64,000 nt of DNA from Acidobacteriaceae bacterium (lineage in GTDB: Bacteria > Acidobacteriota > Terriglobia > Terriglobales > Acidobacteriaceae): NCBI GenBank assembly GCA_003139095.1, contig PLHW01000069.1, positions 1 through 64,000 on the forward strand, in the 5' to 3' direction. The position numbers and the translations under genes are program-made. The notes beneath the pieces are model-generated. The model did no database searches. It saw only the letters and a list, made by a program, of their open reading frames with translations, and had not been told where the DNA came from. This document shows, one piece after another, positions 33,880 through 42,965 of this stretch; positions within the stretch are counted from its first letter, which is position 1, and every line of letters begins with the position of its first letter.

Positions 33880-35285
33880 TGGACTTTGTGTTGGAGGCGT
33901 GGGTTTCGGGGATCATCGAAGGCAAAAAGTTGCAATGGATGATGGGGCGCGGCGCGCCGTGGCAGGCGGGTGAGAAATTGAAACTGCTGTTCGCAGGCTA
34001 CAACGGCACGCGCAACACCGGCTCGGACGTGCGAGTGGAGGAGATGCTGCGGCAGGTGCGGCGAATCCTGGGGCCGGAGCACGTGGAACTTACGATGATG
34101 ACGTTTAACTTCGATCGATCGCGCGGGTATTTCGAAGGGACATCGCAAGTGCGGCTGCCGGATATTTTCCCGCCATTTTTGGCGAACGAGGTGCCGAAGC
34201 ATCATGGCGTTGTGGCGTGCGAAGGGTCGATGTTCAAATCGAAATTCGCGAACGCGCTGGCGACAATGATGATTGGGTCGCTGGGGATTGCGGCGGCGGA
34301 GAACAAATTGTCAATCGGCTACGGGGCGGAGGCGGGCGCAATGGATCCGCTGGTGGCGAAAATGTGTGGGCGATACTGCAAGGATTCGCTGGTGATCACG
34401 CGCAATGAAGAGTCGCGAAAAATATTGCGGGAACTGGGTGTGCCCACCGAATTAGGCACGGACACCGCCTGGACATTTGAGCCGCTGGGCGCGGAGTACG
34501 GGCAGAAGGCGCTGCGTGATGTGGGATGGGACGGGAGGACGCCGGTGCTGGCGGTTTGTCCGATCAATCCATTTGAGTGGCCGGTGAAGGCGTCGCTGGC
34601 GAAGGCGGCGTTGCACAGCGTGGCGGGTGCGTATAAGGAGAGTCATTATCGGGGGCCGTACTTTCACAATGCGGGGCCGGCGGCGGACCGGGCTTACGAA
34701 CATTATTTGGGGTCGATTGCGCGGGCGGTCGCGGCGTTTCGACAGAAGCGAAATGTGTTTGTGATCATGGTGGCGACCGAGAGGCTGGATGCGCGACCGT
34801 GCAAGCGAATTGCGGAACAACTGGGCGGCGCGCCCGTGCTGACGTCAGAAGATTACAACATGTACGAACTGGTGAGCATTTTGCGGACGTGCCGGATGAT
34901 CGTTTCGTCGCGCTATCACGGGATCGTGACGTCGATGCCGGCGCTGGTGCCGTCGGCGGGAATTACGATGGACGAACGGATCCGGAATCTGATGAACGAA
35001 CGCGGCCACCCGGAGCTGCTGATGAATGTAGACGATCCGGACCTGGAGGCGCGGACTTTGTCGGCGCTGGAGACACTGGAGCGCGACGGAGAGCGGATTG
35101 CCGACGGCATTGGGCGCACAGTGGTGCGCAATTTGAAATTGATGGCGCGTATGGGCGTGTATTTCGAAGAGGAAGTGCAGAGGCGTTATGCGGAGTTTCC
35201 GACGCGGCGGGGAGAGTGGAGTTGGGAAGACTATCTGCCGCCGATGAGTGAAGGGCTGCGGGGATTGGTAGAGGCGTACAGTTAA
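33876..35285 (+). CDS. Polysaccharide pyruvyl transferase-family protein
   Basis: A 469-residue protein with the PF04230 (CsaB-like) fold: [20 protein letters not shown] at the N-terminus, then LAVCPINPF, and near the C-terminus [19 protein letters not shown] with the expected Arg-Tyr-His-Gly. Family members move pyruvate from phosphoenolpyruvate to a sugar, or act as glycosyltransferase-like enzymes. ATG 33876 was chosen over GTG 33840 because it overlaps the upstream stop (ATGA). Its place among lipid genes suggests a head-group modification, which is inference only. Confidence 0.82.
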   Translation: MMDFVLEAWVSGIIEGKKLQWMMGRGAPWQAGEKLKLLFAGYNGTRNTGSDVRVEEMLRQVRRILGPEHVELTMMTFNFDRSRGYFEGTSQVRLPDIFPPFLANEVPKHHGVVACEGSMFKSKFANALATMMIGSLGIAAAENKLSIGYGAEAGAMDPLVAKMCGRYCKDSLVITRNEESRKILRELGVPTELGTDTAWTFEPLGAEYGQKALRDVGWDGRTPVLAVCPINPFEWPVKASLAKAALHSVAGAYKESHYRGPYFHNAGPAADRAYEHYLGSIARAVAAFRQKRNVFVIMVATERLDARPCKRIAEQLGGAPVLTSEDYNMYELVSILRTCRMIVSSRYHGIVTSMPALVPSAGITMDERIRNLMNERGHPELLMNVDDPDLEARTLSALETLERDGERIADGIGRTVVRNLKLMARMGVYFEEEVQRRYAEFPTRRGEWSWEDYLPPMSEGLRGLVEAYS

Positions 35286-35316
35286 TCGGCGCGAAGACGA
35301 GGACTCCACGGTCACG

Positions 35317-36987
35317 GTGCAAATCAACGAAATGCAATTTCTTGAGCAAATTTTTGCGAACCTCGCGCAGAACGGCGACGCGGTCGTGGTGCAGGAAATG
35401 CGCGGCGACCAGACGATCCCGTGGACAGCACAACAGTTGCTGAGCCAGGTGCGGATAGCGCGCGCGTACCTGCGGCGGCTGCGGCTGAAGAAGGGCGATC
35501 GCTGCGCGCTGCTAGCGAACAACTCCGTGCAATGGGTGGCAATGGACCTGGCGATTATGGCGGAGGGGTTGATCGCGGTGCCGCTGTATGCGCGGCAGGC
35601 GCCGGGCGAACTGGTGGCGATGATGAAGGACTGCTGGCCGTCGGTGATCGCTTGCGGAGAGCAGTCGCTGGGCGAGGCGATTGTGCAGGAGTGGCCGGAG
35701 GCGCCGCCGTTTTTCACGTTCGAGAATGTTTTTGTGGCAGGACGTGAGCCCGCGGAGACGCCTTTGCCGGCGATGGCGGAAGGCGATGTGGTGGCAATCA
35801 TCTATACGTCGGGGACGTCGGGCGAGGCGAAAGGCGTGATGCTGAACGCGGCGAACGTCGGCCACATGCTGGGTTGCACGTCGGGGCGACTCGACCAACT
35901 GATGAAGCGACGGGGGGGACAGGATGCGGTTTTCCATTATTTACCGCTTTGCTTTGCCGGTTCGTGGATCATGCTGCTAACTTGTCTGCTGCGCCGGAGT
36001 CGGCTAAGTCTGAACACCGATCTTGGCAAGATTGCCGGTGACATGCGGGCGGCGGCGCCGGACTATTTTCTGAACGTGCCGGCTTTGCTCGAACGCATGC
36101 GCAAGGCGGTGGACGAACAACTTTGGAAGACGGGCGGCGTGGCGCTGAAAATCTACCGGAAGGCGAAGGGCGCGTGGGCGCGAAAACATTATGGAACGTC
36201 GTGCGCGACGGATCGAATTTGGCTGGTGCTAGCGAACCGGATGGTGTTTCCGACGATCCGGAAAAAGATGATCGGGCCCGGTCTGCGAGCGCTGATCAGT
36301 GGCTCGGCGCCGCTGAACGTGGACACGCAACTCTTTTTTATGATGCTGGGAATTCCGGTGCTGCAGGTGTACGGGCTGACGGAGACGACGGCGATCTGCA
36401 CGATGGACGATCCGGATGGCAAGGTGATTCCGGGGCGGACGGGGCCGGCGATTCCGGGAATTGAGATGAAGCTGGCGGAGAATGAAGAGATCATCGTGCG
36501 CGGGGCGAATATTTTTCCGGGATACTGGCAGCGCAAAGAGGCAACGGAAAAAGTGCTGCGCGACGGCTGGTTTTACACGGGCGATCAGGGCGAAGTGGAT
36601 GCCAGCGGAAACTGGAAGATCGTGGGGCGAATCAAGAATCTGATCATTTTGGGATCGGGACACAATATTGCGCCCGAGCCGATTGAAGATCAGGTGCTGC
36701 AACAGTTGCCGGAAGCGAACCAGGTCGTGCTGGTGGGCAACGGGAAGGGATACCTGACGGCGCTGATCACGGGAAAGGTAAGCGGCGAGAAGGCGCAACA
36801 GGCGCTCGGTCTGGTGAATGCCGACCTGCCTCACTACAAACAGATTCGCGCGTTCCACCTGGTGGAGGAGCCGTTCACGATCGAGAGCGGGTTGCTGACG
36901 GCGAATGGGAAACTGAAGCGGGATTCAATTGCGCAATGCTATCGCGAGGAGATCGCGGCGATGTACGCTGCGGCGGCACCGGCATGA
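35317..36987 (+). CDS. Long-chain fatty acid-CoA (or -ACP) ligase, AMP-binding
   Basis: A 556-residue adenylating enzyme that activates fatty acids with ATP. The motifs are IIYTSGTSGEAKGVML (A3, about 163-176), YGLTETTAI (A5), WFYTGDQGEVDASGNWKIVG (A7) and the catalytic Lys region ANGKLKRDSI (A10). The layout matches the long-chain (FadD15-like) group. GTG 35317 is used; ATG 35332 (MQFLEQIF) is an alternative. Its stop overlaps the enoyl-CoA hydratase start (ATGA). It could load the acyl carrier protein gene 0.9 kb downstream. Confidence 0.92.
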   Translation: MQINEMQFLEQIFANLAQNGDAVVVQEMRGDQTIPWTAQQLLSQVRIARAYLRRLRLKKGDRCALLANNSVQWVAMDLAIMAEGLIAVPLYARQAPGELVAMMKDCWPSVIACGEQSLGEAIVQEWPEAPPFFTFENVFVAGREPAETPLPAMAEGDVVAIIYTSGTSGEAKGVMLNAANVGHMLGCTSGRLDQLMKRRGGQDAVFHYLPLCFAGSWIMLLTCLLRRSRLSLNTDLGKIAGDMRAAAPDYFLNVPALLERMRKAVDEQLWKTGGVALKIYRKAKGAWARKHYGTSCATDRIWLVLANRMVFPTIRKKMIGPGLRALISGSAPLNVDTQLFFMMLGIPVLQVYGLTETTAICTMDDPDGKVIPGRTGPAIPGIEMKLAENEEIIVRGANIFPGYWQRKEATEKVLRDGWFYTGDQGEVDASGNWKIVGRIKNLIILGSGHNIAPEPIEDQVLQQLPEANQVVLVGNGKGYLTALITGKVSGEKAQQALGLVNADLPHYKQIRAFHLVEEPFTIESGLLTANGKLKRDSIAQCYREEIAAMYAAAAPA

Positions 36988-37787
36988 CCGAGCACAAAGG
37001 AGAGATGTTGTCGTGGCAAATCGTAAACGGCGCGATCGAGTTGGGGCTGCATCGCGAGCCGTGCAACGAGATCGGCTCGGCGATGCTGGAGGAGTTGGAG
37101 CAGTTTGCGGGAGCGTTGCCGGAGCTAATGAAGGGGGCGCATGCGCTCATTCTCCATTCGGCGAGGCCGGCGGGCTTTTGCGCGGGCGCCGATTTGCGCG
37201 AGCTCTACCAACGGGCGCGCGGCATGGAAAAGGCGGAGGCATTGCGCGGGGTGCGCGATTTTCTGGAGCGCATCCATCATGTGATGAACGCGATCGACGC
37301 GCTTCCGCTGACGACGATTGCAGCGGTGCATGGAGTGACCTTTGGCGGAGGCTTCGAACTGGCGCTGGTTTGCGACATTATTATTGCGGACCGGATGACG
37401 CGATTCTGCTTTCCGGAGTTGCGGCTGGGACTGATCCCGGGGTTTGGGGGGATTCCGCGGCTGAAGCGGGATTTGGGCAATGCGGTGGTTCGAGATTTGC
37501 TGCTGACGGGGCGCGGCTTTAATGTGATGAAGGCGCAGCAGATCGGATTGGTGAGCCAGATTGCCGCCGAAGGCGAGGCGCTGCGAGTGGCGCGCGCTAC
37601 GGCGAGCCAGGTGGGAAAGTTCGATCGGGCGACGACGGCGGCGGCGAAGAAATTTGTGAAGCCGATTCCGTATGAAGAGTTGAAGCAGGAGATCGACATT
37701 TTTTGCGACTTGTATGCGCAGCCCGCCGTCGAAGAGGGTTTGCGGAGGTTTGTGGAGAACGAGGGGCCGCAGCCGTATCTGCCGTGA
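36984..37787 (+). CDS. Enoyl-CoA hydratase/isomerase family protein
   Basis: A 267-residue crotonase-fold protein. The oxyanion-hole segments are SARPAGFCAGADLRELYQ and HGVTFGGGFELALVCD, followed by FPELRLGLIPGFGGIPRL. The first catalytic Glu of hydratases is present (GGFELAL), the second position after FPELRLGL is not an obvious Glu, so a hydratase, isomerase or hydrolase activity remains open. ATG 36984 overlaps the ligase stop; ATG 37005 lies too close to its own ribosome site. It belongs to the lipid cluster by coupling. Confidence 0.88.
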   Translation: MTEHKGEMLSWQIVNGAIELGLHREPCNEIGSAMLEELEQFAGALPELMKGAHALILHSARPAGFCAGADLRELYQRARGMEKAEALRGVRDFLERIHHVMNAIDALPLTTIAAVHGVTFGGGFELALVCDIIIADRMTRFCFPELRLGLIPGFGGIPRLKRDLGNAVVRDLLLTGRGFNVMKAQQIGLVSQIAAEGEALRVARATASQVGKFDRATTAAAKKFVKPIPYEELKQEIDIFCDLYAQPAVEEGLRRFVENEGPQPYLP

Positions 37788-37790
37788 ATA

Positions 37791-37837
37791 GCGATTTGCG
37801 ATTTGTAATTTGTAGTTGAGTAATTGGGTAATTTGAA
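37791..37837. repeat. AT-rich 'GCGATTTGCGATTTGTAATTTG' repeat
   Basis: Lies in the short gap between the hydratase and acyl carrier protein genes. Related to the AT-rich inverted repeat at 30067-30167. Confidence 0.6.
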
Positions 37838-37851
37838 GAACCACTCCGCTT

Positions 37852-38094
37852 ATGCCTGCTCTCGACCAAACACTGGATGAAGTTTTGAATCTGGCCGCGG
37901 CGCATTTCAAAGTGCCGCGGGAAAAGCTCGCTCCGGACGACGATTTTTTCAAGACACTCGGCATCGACAGCCTGCAAGCACTCGATTTGCTTACGCGGCT
38001 TGAGCACCACTTTCGCATCGAGTTGCCCGATTACGAATTGCAGGGCGTCTCCGACTTCCGCACTTTGGCGGAGAGGATTCAGTCGCGGCTGTGA
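37852..38094 (+). CDS. Acyl carrier protein
   Basis: An 80-residue carrier protein. The phosphopantetheine attachment site is Ser40 in LGIDSLQALDLL, with the typical acidic helix around it. It lies 64 bases after the hydratase gene and 152 bases before a second AMP-ligase, not in a fatty-acid synthase operon, so it is a dedicated carrier of this pathway rather than the housekeeping AcpP. Confidence 0.93.
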   Translation: MPALDQTLDEVLNLAAAHFKVPREKLAPDDDFFKTLGIDSLQALDLLTRLEHHFRIELPDYELQGVSDFRTLAERIQSRL

Positions 38095-38102
38095 AACTGC
38101 CG

Positions 38103-38234
38103 TTCACCACTGAGACATGGAAACACCGAGATCTTTGATCGGGTTTGATGCGTGAGGCCGCATTGCTTGTATTTGCGAGATTACGTTCTGTTACACTTCC
38201 TTTTTTCTATTTGCCTCTGTGTCTCAGTGGTGAG
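38103..38234. repeat. Inverted 'TTCACCACTGAGAC' repeats
   Basis: TTCACCACTGAGACATGGAA (38103-38122) and, inverted, CCTCTGTGTCTCAGTGGTGAG (38214-38234) bracket the gap between the carrier protein and the second ligase; 12 bases (CACCACTGAGAC) match exactly. Belongs to the CACAGAG family. Confidence 0.7.
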
Positions 38235-38246
38235 ATAACGATCTGA

Positions 38247-39956
38247 ATGCTTGATCTCCATCAATATGCCAGCCTGGGCGCGGCGTTAACGGCGGCGCTG
38301 GATCGCTGGCCCAACGAAACCTGCCTGATCGAAGCCGATCGCGACCGCGAAAAGGTTCGCCTTACTTATTCGGATTTTAAGGAAATGGCGCGGCCGTTAT
38401 GCCGGGCGCTCGAAGACGCCGATTTCAAGGCGGGTGACCGGGCGGCGATCATCATGACGAATCAGTCGAAGTGGCTGATTTCGGCGTATGCAATTTTTTT
38501 CTGCGGCGGGGTGCTGGTTCCGCTCGATTACAAGCTGAGCGCGGGCGAGCATCTGCAACTACTGGCGCATTCGAAAGCGCGATTTCTAATCGTCGAGTAT
38601 TACCTATGGCGCGCAATCAGCGAAGCGGCGGGATTTTCAAAGCTGGGCGCGGAAATTGTGCTGGTGACGGAAGCGCCGGCGGGCGTGGATTTGCGCGGCG
38701 CATACCGGTGGGAGGAGTTCCGGCGCAAGGGCGATCCGACGCTGGTGGCGCGGCAGCGCGAGGATACGGCGTGCATCGTGTATTCGTCGGGGACGGGCGG
38801 ACGGGCGAAAGGATGCGTGCTGACGCACGACGCGTATCTTGAGCAGTGCACGGCGCTGACGGCTTGGTATCCGTTCTGGCCGGGCGTGCGCTATCTGAGC
38901 ATTCTGCCTACGAATCATGCCATCGATTTTATGGTGGGATTCATTGGGCCCTTCGTTTGCGGAGCGTGCGTCGTGCATCTGCGGACGCTGCGCCCAGAGT
39001 TTGTGCGCGACGCGTTTGTGCGCTATCGAATCACCTACGTCAGCCTGGTACCGATGGTGTTGAAGAACCTGGAGCGGGGATTTCGCGCCAAGTTTGACGA
39101 ACTGCCGCCGAAAAAACGATGGCTGCTGGACCGACTGATTCGCATCAACAAGATGCTGACGCGAAAGAAGCCGCGAGTGGAAGTGAGCCGGCGTCTACTG
39201 CCACAGGTGCACAAGGCGTTCGGCGGAGAATTGCGGGCATTGATCGTCGGCGGCGCATTTACCGATCCCGCGACCATGCAGTTCTTCTACGACCTCGGAA
39301 TTCCGGTGGCGTGCGGGTACGGGCTTACGGAGGCGTGCACGGCGGTGACGCTCAACGACCTGAAGCCATTTCGCGCGGATACGGTCGGGAAGCCGCTGCC
39401 GGGGAGCGAACTGCGCATCTTGAGTCCGGATACGGAGGGAATTGGGGAAGTGGCGGTGCGCAGCCGATGGCTGATGTCGCACTACCTCGACGACCCGGAA
39501 CTGACGGCGCAGACGATCGTCGAAGGATGGCTGGTGACGGGCGATCAAGGGCGCTTCGATGGCAATGGCCATTTGCAACTGTTCGGGCGCAAGAAGAACA
39601 TGATCGTGACTGAGGGCGGCAAGAACATTTATCCCGAGGACATCGAGTCCGTGTTTGACGGGCTGGGCGTGAAGGAATATTGCGTGTTTGCCGCGAATTA
39701 TCTTTGGCCGCAGAAAACACTTGGCGAAGAGATGCTGGTGCTGACGATTCGGCTCGAGCAGAACCAGCAAATTGACGATCGGCTGCGGGAGGAGATTGTG
39801 GCGCGGAACCGAAGGCTGGCGGATTTCAAGCGCATTGGAGGGTACGTACTGTGGGGAAAGGATTTTCCGCGAACGGCATCGATGAAGATCAAGCGCGCGG
39901 AATTGGCGGCGGAAATTGGTGGGGGCGCGGCGCGCGAGCAGATTGTGGAGATTTAA
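38247..39956 (+). CDS. AMP-dependent acyl ligase (second of the cluster)
   Basis: A 569-residue adenylating enzyme, only distantly similar to the first ligase. The A3 motif reads [18 protein letters not shown]5 is [16 protein letters not shown]7 is [20 protein letters not shown], and the final Lys lies in [11 protein letters not shown]. It has the length of fatty acyl-AMP/CoA ligases. With the carrier protein just upstream, charging of that carrier is plausible. Two different ligases in one cluster suggest two acyl donors or one donor and one recycled product. Confidence 0.9.
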   Translation: MLDLHQYASLGAALTAALDRWPNETCLIEADRDREKVRLTYSDFKEMARPLCRALEDADFKAGDRAAIIMTNQSKWLISAYAIFFCGGVLVPLDYKLSAGEHLQLLAHSKARFLIVEYYLWRAISEAAGFSKLGAEIVLVTEAPAGVDLRGAYRWEEFRRKGDPTLVARQREDTACIVYSSGTGGRAKGCVLTHDAYLEQCTALTAWYPFWPGVRYLSILPTNHAIDFMVGFIGPFVCGACVVHLRTLRPEFVRDAFVRYRITYVSLVPMVLKNLERGFRAKFDELPPKKRWLLDRLIRINKMLTRKKPRVEVSRRLLPQVHKAFGGELRALIVGGAFTDPATMQFFYDLGIPVACGYGLTEACTAVTLNDLKPFRADTVGKPLPGSELRILSPDTEGIGEVAVRSRWLMSHYLDDPELTAQTIVEGWLVTGDQGRFDGNGHLQLFGRKKNMIVTEGGKNIYPEDIESVFDGLGVKEYCVFAANYLWPQKTLGEEMLVLTIRLEQNQQIDDRLREEIVARNRRLADFKRIGGYVLWGKDFPRTASMKIKRAELAAEIGGGAAREQIVEI

Positions 39957-39960
39957 GGGG

Positions 39961-40080
39961 AGTTGTCAGTCGTCAGTTTTCAGTTCTCAGTGAAGGCGAG
40001 ATTTGCGCGCCTGGTCGAGATCGCTGAGGAGAGCAACGAGAGTTTTTGCATTGAGGACTGACAACGGGCGGCTGAGAACT
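39961..40080. repeat. Degenerate 'AGTTGTCAGTCGTCAGTTTTC' repeat with inverted copy
   Basis: 39961-39991 is made of 7-8 base CAGT units (AGTTGTCAGTCGTCAGTTTT, CAGTTCTCAGTG); the reverse complement of its start and end (ACTGACAAC, CTGAGAACT) occurs at 40058-40080. No gene. Confidence 0.65.
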
Positions 40081-40085
40081 ATTTT

Positions 40086-41021
40086 GTGGATGAGACATTT
40101 CTGGCGATCGTCAATCCGGCGGCAGGGAGCGGGCGATGCCGCGAGTTGATTGGGCCGGCGCTTGAGCGGTTGCGCTCGGCGGGTGTGTCCATTGAAACGG
40201 CGGAGACAAAGGCGAGTGGGGACGCGACGCGGATTGCACGCGACGCGTACCAGCGCGGGATTCGCAAATTCATTGCGGTCGGCGGGGACGGAACATCATA
40301 CGAAATCGTCAACGGACTTTTCCCGGATTGCCTGGTTGAGACGGGGAAGGAAACGGGGCGGATTCCAACGCTGGGATTTTTGCCGCTGGGAACGGGAAAT
40401 TCGTTTCTGCGCGATTTCGGAGATCCGAAAGCCGCGGACCGCGGGTTAGAGTATGCGATGAAGGCGATTGAGGCACGCCGAACGCGGGCGTGCGATGTTC
40501 TGCGGCTCACACATCGCGGAGGCGAGATTTATTACATCAATCTTGCCAGTGTGGGCTTTGCGGCGGATGTAGCGGCGTTGCGGCACAGACGCTTTATGGG
40601 GCTCGGTCATGCGGGATACCTGCTTTCGATTCTGGTTAGTCTGGCGCGACTGAAGAGGCGTCCGTTTCCGGTGCGCGTGGAAAACGGGAGCGGATTTGAT
40701 TCGCGGTCGTGCCTGTTTCTGACGTTCAACAACAGCAAGTTCACGGGCGGGACGATGATGATTGCGCCCAATGCCGTGACTGATGACGGGTTGATCGAAT
40801 ACGTGCGATGGGGACCGATCGGACGATTGGGACTGATCAGAAATCTGGCGACGCTGTATGACGGAACGCATACGCGGCATCCGCTGGCGGAGCGTCAGCC
40901 TGTGCAACACGTGGAGTTTCGACTGAATGAAGCGGTGGACGTGATGGTGGATGGGGAAGTTCTGAAGTTGGAGTGCCAGTCGATCGATGTGTTGCGGTCG
41001 GCGCTGCGCGTGGTGGTTTGA
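40086..41021 (+). CDS. Diacylglycerol kinase-family lipid kinase
   Basis: A 311-residue protein of the DagK/YegS/sphingosine-kinase fold, which phosphorylates diacylglycerol or similar lipids with ATP. Diagnostic sequences are IVNPAAGSGR, VGGDGTSYEIVNGLF, FLPLGTGNSFLRDFG and the C-terminal VMVDGEV. GTG 40086 starts it directly at the first strand, as expected. It ends the lipid gene group and would fit phosphorylation of a neutral lipid intermediate. Confidence 0.9.
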   Translation: MDETFLAIVNPAAGSGRCRELIGPALERLRSAGVSIETAETKASGDATRIARDAYQRGIRKFIAVGGDGTSYEIVNGLFPDCLVETGKETGRIPTLGFLPLGTGNSFLRDFGDPKAADRGLEYAMKAIEARRTRACDVLRLTHRGGEIYYINLASVGFAADVAALRHRRFMGLGHAGYLLSILVSLARLKRRPFPVRVENGSGFDSRSCLFLTFNNSKFTGGTMMIAPNAVTDDGLIEYVRWGPIGRLGLIRNLATLYDGTHTRHPLAERQPVQHVEFRLNEAVDVMVDGEVLKLECQSIDVLRSALRVVV

Positions 41022-41075
41022 CGCGTTTGCGGCCGGCATGAAAGATGCGCGGTGTGCTCGTGGTATAAGGAATTT

Positions 41076-41516
41076 ATGAGTCGGGGAAATAAGCAGGGAA
41101 AGAACAAGGGCGGAGAAAGCGCGGAGGCGCAGTCCAGTTCCAGTCGATGGAAAAGGCGCGGGATTTATGCCGTGTTGATCGTGGCGGCGTTTGGACTGGC
41201 TTATTACCTGGGCAATCGGACGCAGCATAAGTACGACGGATTTGCGCGATGTTTGGGCGATCGTGGCGTGAAGATGTATGGAGCATATTGGTGTCCGCAT
41301 TGCATAGAGCAGAAGGAGAAGTTTGGGGCGTCGTTTGAATATGCTCCGTATGTGGAGTGCGGAGTGAAGGGAGATTTGCACGCAACGTCGGAGATTTGCA
41401 AGCAGGAGAACATTCACCATTATCCGACATGGCAGTTTCCGCCGACGGGCGAGAGAGTTGAGCACATTTTCTCGCTGGAAGAGTTGAGCGATCGAACGGG
41501 ATGTCCACTGCCGTGA
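41076..41516 (+). CDS. Membrane-anchored thioredoxin-like protein
   Basis: A 146-residue protein: a charged cytoplasmic start, one membrane helix (about 30-46) and an extracytoplasmic thioredoxin-like domain with the active site YWCPHCIEQK (C73, C76). ATG 41076 with TAAGGAATTT ahead is the start. The gene overlaps a VKOR gene by 16 bases. In such pairs the VKOR protein re-oxidises the thioredoxin partner, giving a disulphide-forming system in the cell envelope. The domain is shorter than a complete thioredoxin. Confidence 0.87.
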   Translation: MSRGNKQGKNKGGESAEAQSSSSRWKRRGIYAVLIVAAFGLAYYLGNRTQHKYDGFARCLGDRGVKMYGAYWCPHCIEQKEKFGASFEYAPYVECGVKGDLHATSEICKQENIHHYPTWQFPPTGERVEHIFSLEELSDRTGCPLP

Positions 41517-41950
41517 GCAAGGTATGTGCGCGGCTGATGAATGCGGTGGCGATTCTGGCGGTGTGCGGAATTGTGGTTTCGTCGGTTTCGTTGCAGCACC
41601 ATTATGCGCGGTCGAAGACGGAGTATTGCGATATTGGAGAGGCGTTCAACTGCGACATCGTGAACAGGAGCGAGTACTCATCGATTCTGGGAATTCCAGT
41701 GGCGCTGATTGGAATGCTGGGATATGGAGCGCTCGCAGGATTGGCAACGGTGTATCGCGCGCGGCACGAGACGGCGGCGATGCTGTTTGGAGGCGCGGTT
41801 GCTGGCTTAGCATTTGCTTTGTATCTGACGTACATCGAAGGATTTGTGCTTGGAGTGTGGTGCATTTTGTGTTTGAGTTCGCTGGGGCTGATTGCGACGA
41901 TTACGATTCTTGGGGGAATTGTTTGGCGTAAGCGCGATGTCGAACGATGA
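41501..41950 (+). CDS. Vitamin K epoxide reductase (VKOR) family protein
   Basis: A 149-residue four-helix membrane protein that passes electrons from a thioredoxin-like partner to quinone. The loop cysteines C43 and C51 (YCDIGEAFNCDIVNRSEYS) and the active-site pair C121-I-L-C124 are all present, as are the conserved Ser/Asp after the first pair. It overlaps the thioredoxin-like gene, so together they should catalyse disulphide formation in secreted proteins in place of DsbA/DsbB. Confidence 0.93.
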   Translation: MSTAVSKVCARLMNAVAILAVCGIVVSSVSLQHHYARSKTEYCDIGEAFNCDIVNRSEYSSILGIPVALIGMLGYGALAGLATVYRARHETAAMLFGGAVAGLAFALYLTYIEGFVLGVWCILCLSSLGLIATITILGGIVWRKRDVER

Positions 41951-42010
41951 GCCGCGCCTCGGTGAGAAGTAGTCCTTTGTCTCGATTCCGATTCGATACC
42001 CGCTAATTTC

Positions 42011-42859
42011 ATGTTTCGATTGTCAGCGAGAAAACTGAGCGATCCTGACGCTAAGGTTGAAGTTCCGATTGCGGGCGGGAAATTGCGTCTGCATGAACTC
42101 GGCAGCCGCATTTTCAAGAATTCGCGGCTGGTACGGGTGTGGACGCCCGCGGGCTATGGGGAACCGCCGGGAACGCGGTATCCAGTGCTGTATTTGAACG
42201 ATGGGCAAAATCTGTTCGAGGCCTCGACGGCATTTGCCGGGGTGCATTGGCAGGTGGCGGAAACTGCGAGCCGACTGATCGCCGAAAAAAAGATTCCGCC
42301 GATGGTGATCGCCGGGATCGACAACACCGGCAAAAATCGCATACGAGAATATCTGCCTTACCGGTCGGGCGATCTCAAAGTGTTCTTCGTCAAAGGCAAG
42401 CTCTACCCGAATTTTTTGCGGCGCGAAGTGATGCCTTTGGTGGAGAGCCGCTACGCGATACTTGTGGGCCCCGAGAACACCGGCTTGGGCGGATCGTCGC
42501 TGGGCGGGCTGATCGCGCTGCATACGCAACTGGCGGCGCCGGGGGTTTTCGGAAAATTGCTGATTGAAAGTCCGTCGCTGGCGGTCGCGAATCGACAGAT
42601 TCTTGCCGAGTGCCGGCGATTCAGAAACTGGCCTGCGCGCGTTTATTTAGGTATGGGCACGCTCGAATTGGGCGACGCTCTGAAGGACGAGAAGATCGCC
42701 GACGACGCTCGAGAACTGGCCGAAATTCTTGCGGGCGCAGGATTGGATGAGCGGCGACTGCGAGTGCGCATTGAGGAGGGCGCGGTGCACTCGGAATCGG
42801 CATGGGCTAGGCGATTTCCGGAGGCGCTGGAGTTTTTGTATTCGGTCGTTGGTCGTTAG
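42011..42859 (+). CDS. Esterase (PF00756-like alpha/beta hydrolase)
   Basis: A 282-residue protein of the putative-esterase family (esterase D, enterochelin esterase, antigen 85 group). YLNDGQNLFEASTAF, AGIDNTG and the nucleophile elbow GLGGSSLGGLIALH are typical; the catalytic His is probably in EEGAVHSESAW near the end. There is no signal peptide. It is 60 bases after the VKOR gene and could be in the same transcript. The substrate is unknown. Confidence 0.85.
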   Translation: MFRLSARKLSDPDAKVEVPIAGGKLRLHELGSRIFKNSRLVRVWTPAGYGEPPGTRYPVLYLNDGQNLFEASTAFAGVHWQVAETASRLIAEKKIPPMVIAGIDNTGKNRIREYLPYRSGDLKVFFVKGKLYPNFLRREVMPLVESRYAILVGPENTGLGGSSLGGLIALHTQLAAPGVFGKLLIESPSLAVANRQILAECRRFRNWPARVYLGMGTLELGDALKDEKIADDARELAEILAGAGLDERRLRVRIEEGAVHSESAWARRFPEALEFLYSVVGR

Positions 42860-42886
42860 TCAGGGTCGCTGGTCGTTAGTCGTTCG
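42845..42886. repeat. 'GTCGTTGGTCGTTAGTCAGG' degenerate repeat
   Basis: Units of GGTCGTTAGTC repeat three to four times at the end of the esterase gene and after it; the first unit lies inside the coding end (SVVGR). Same style as the other 7-8 base intergenic repeats. Confidence 0.6.
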
Positions 42887-42965
42887 GGAAGCATTCTGCG
42901 GGTCCCTGACTTCTCCCGCGCTCGGACAGCCGATGTAAGTTGAAGCGGGGTACCACCCTTCCCGA

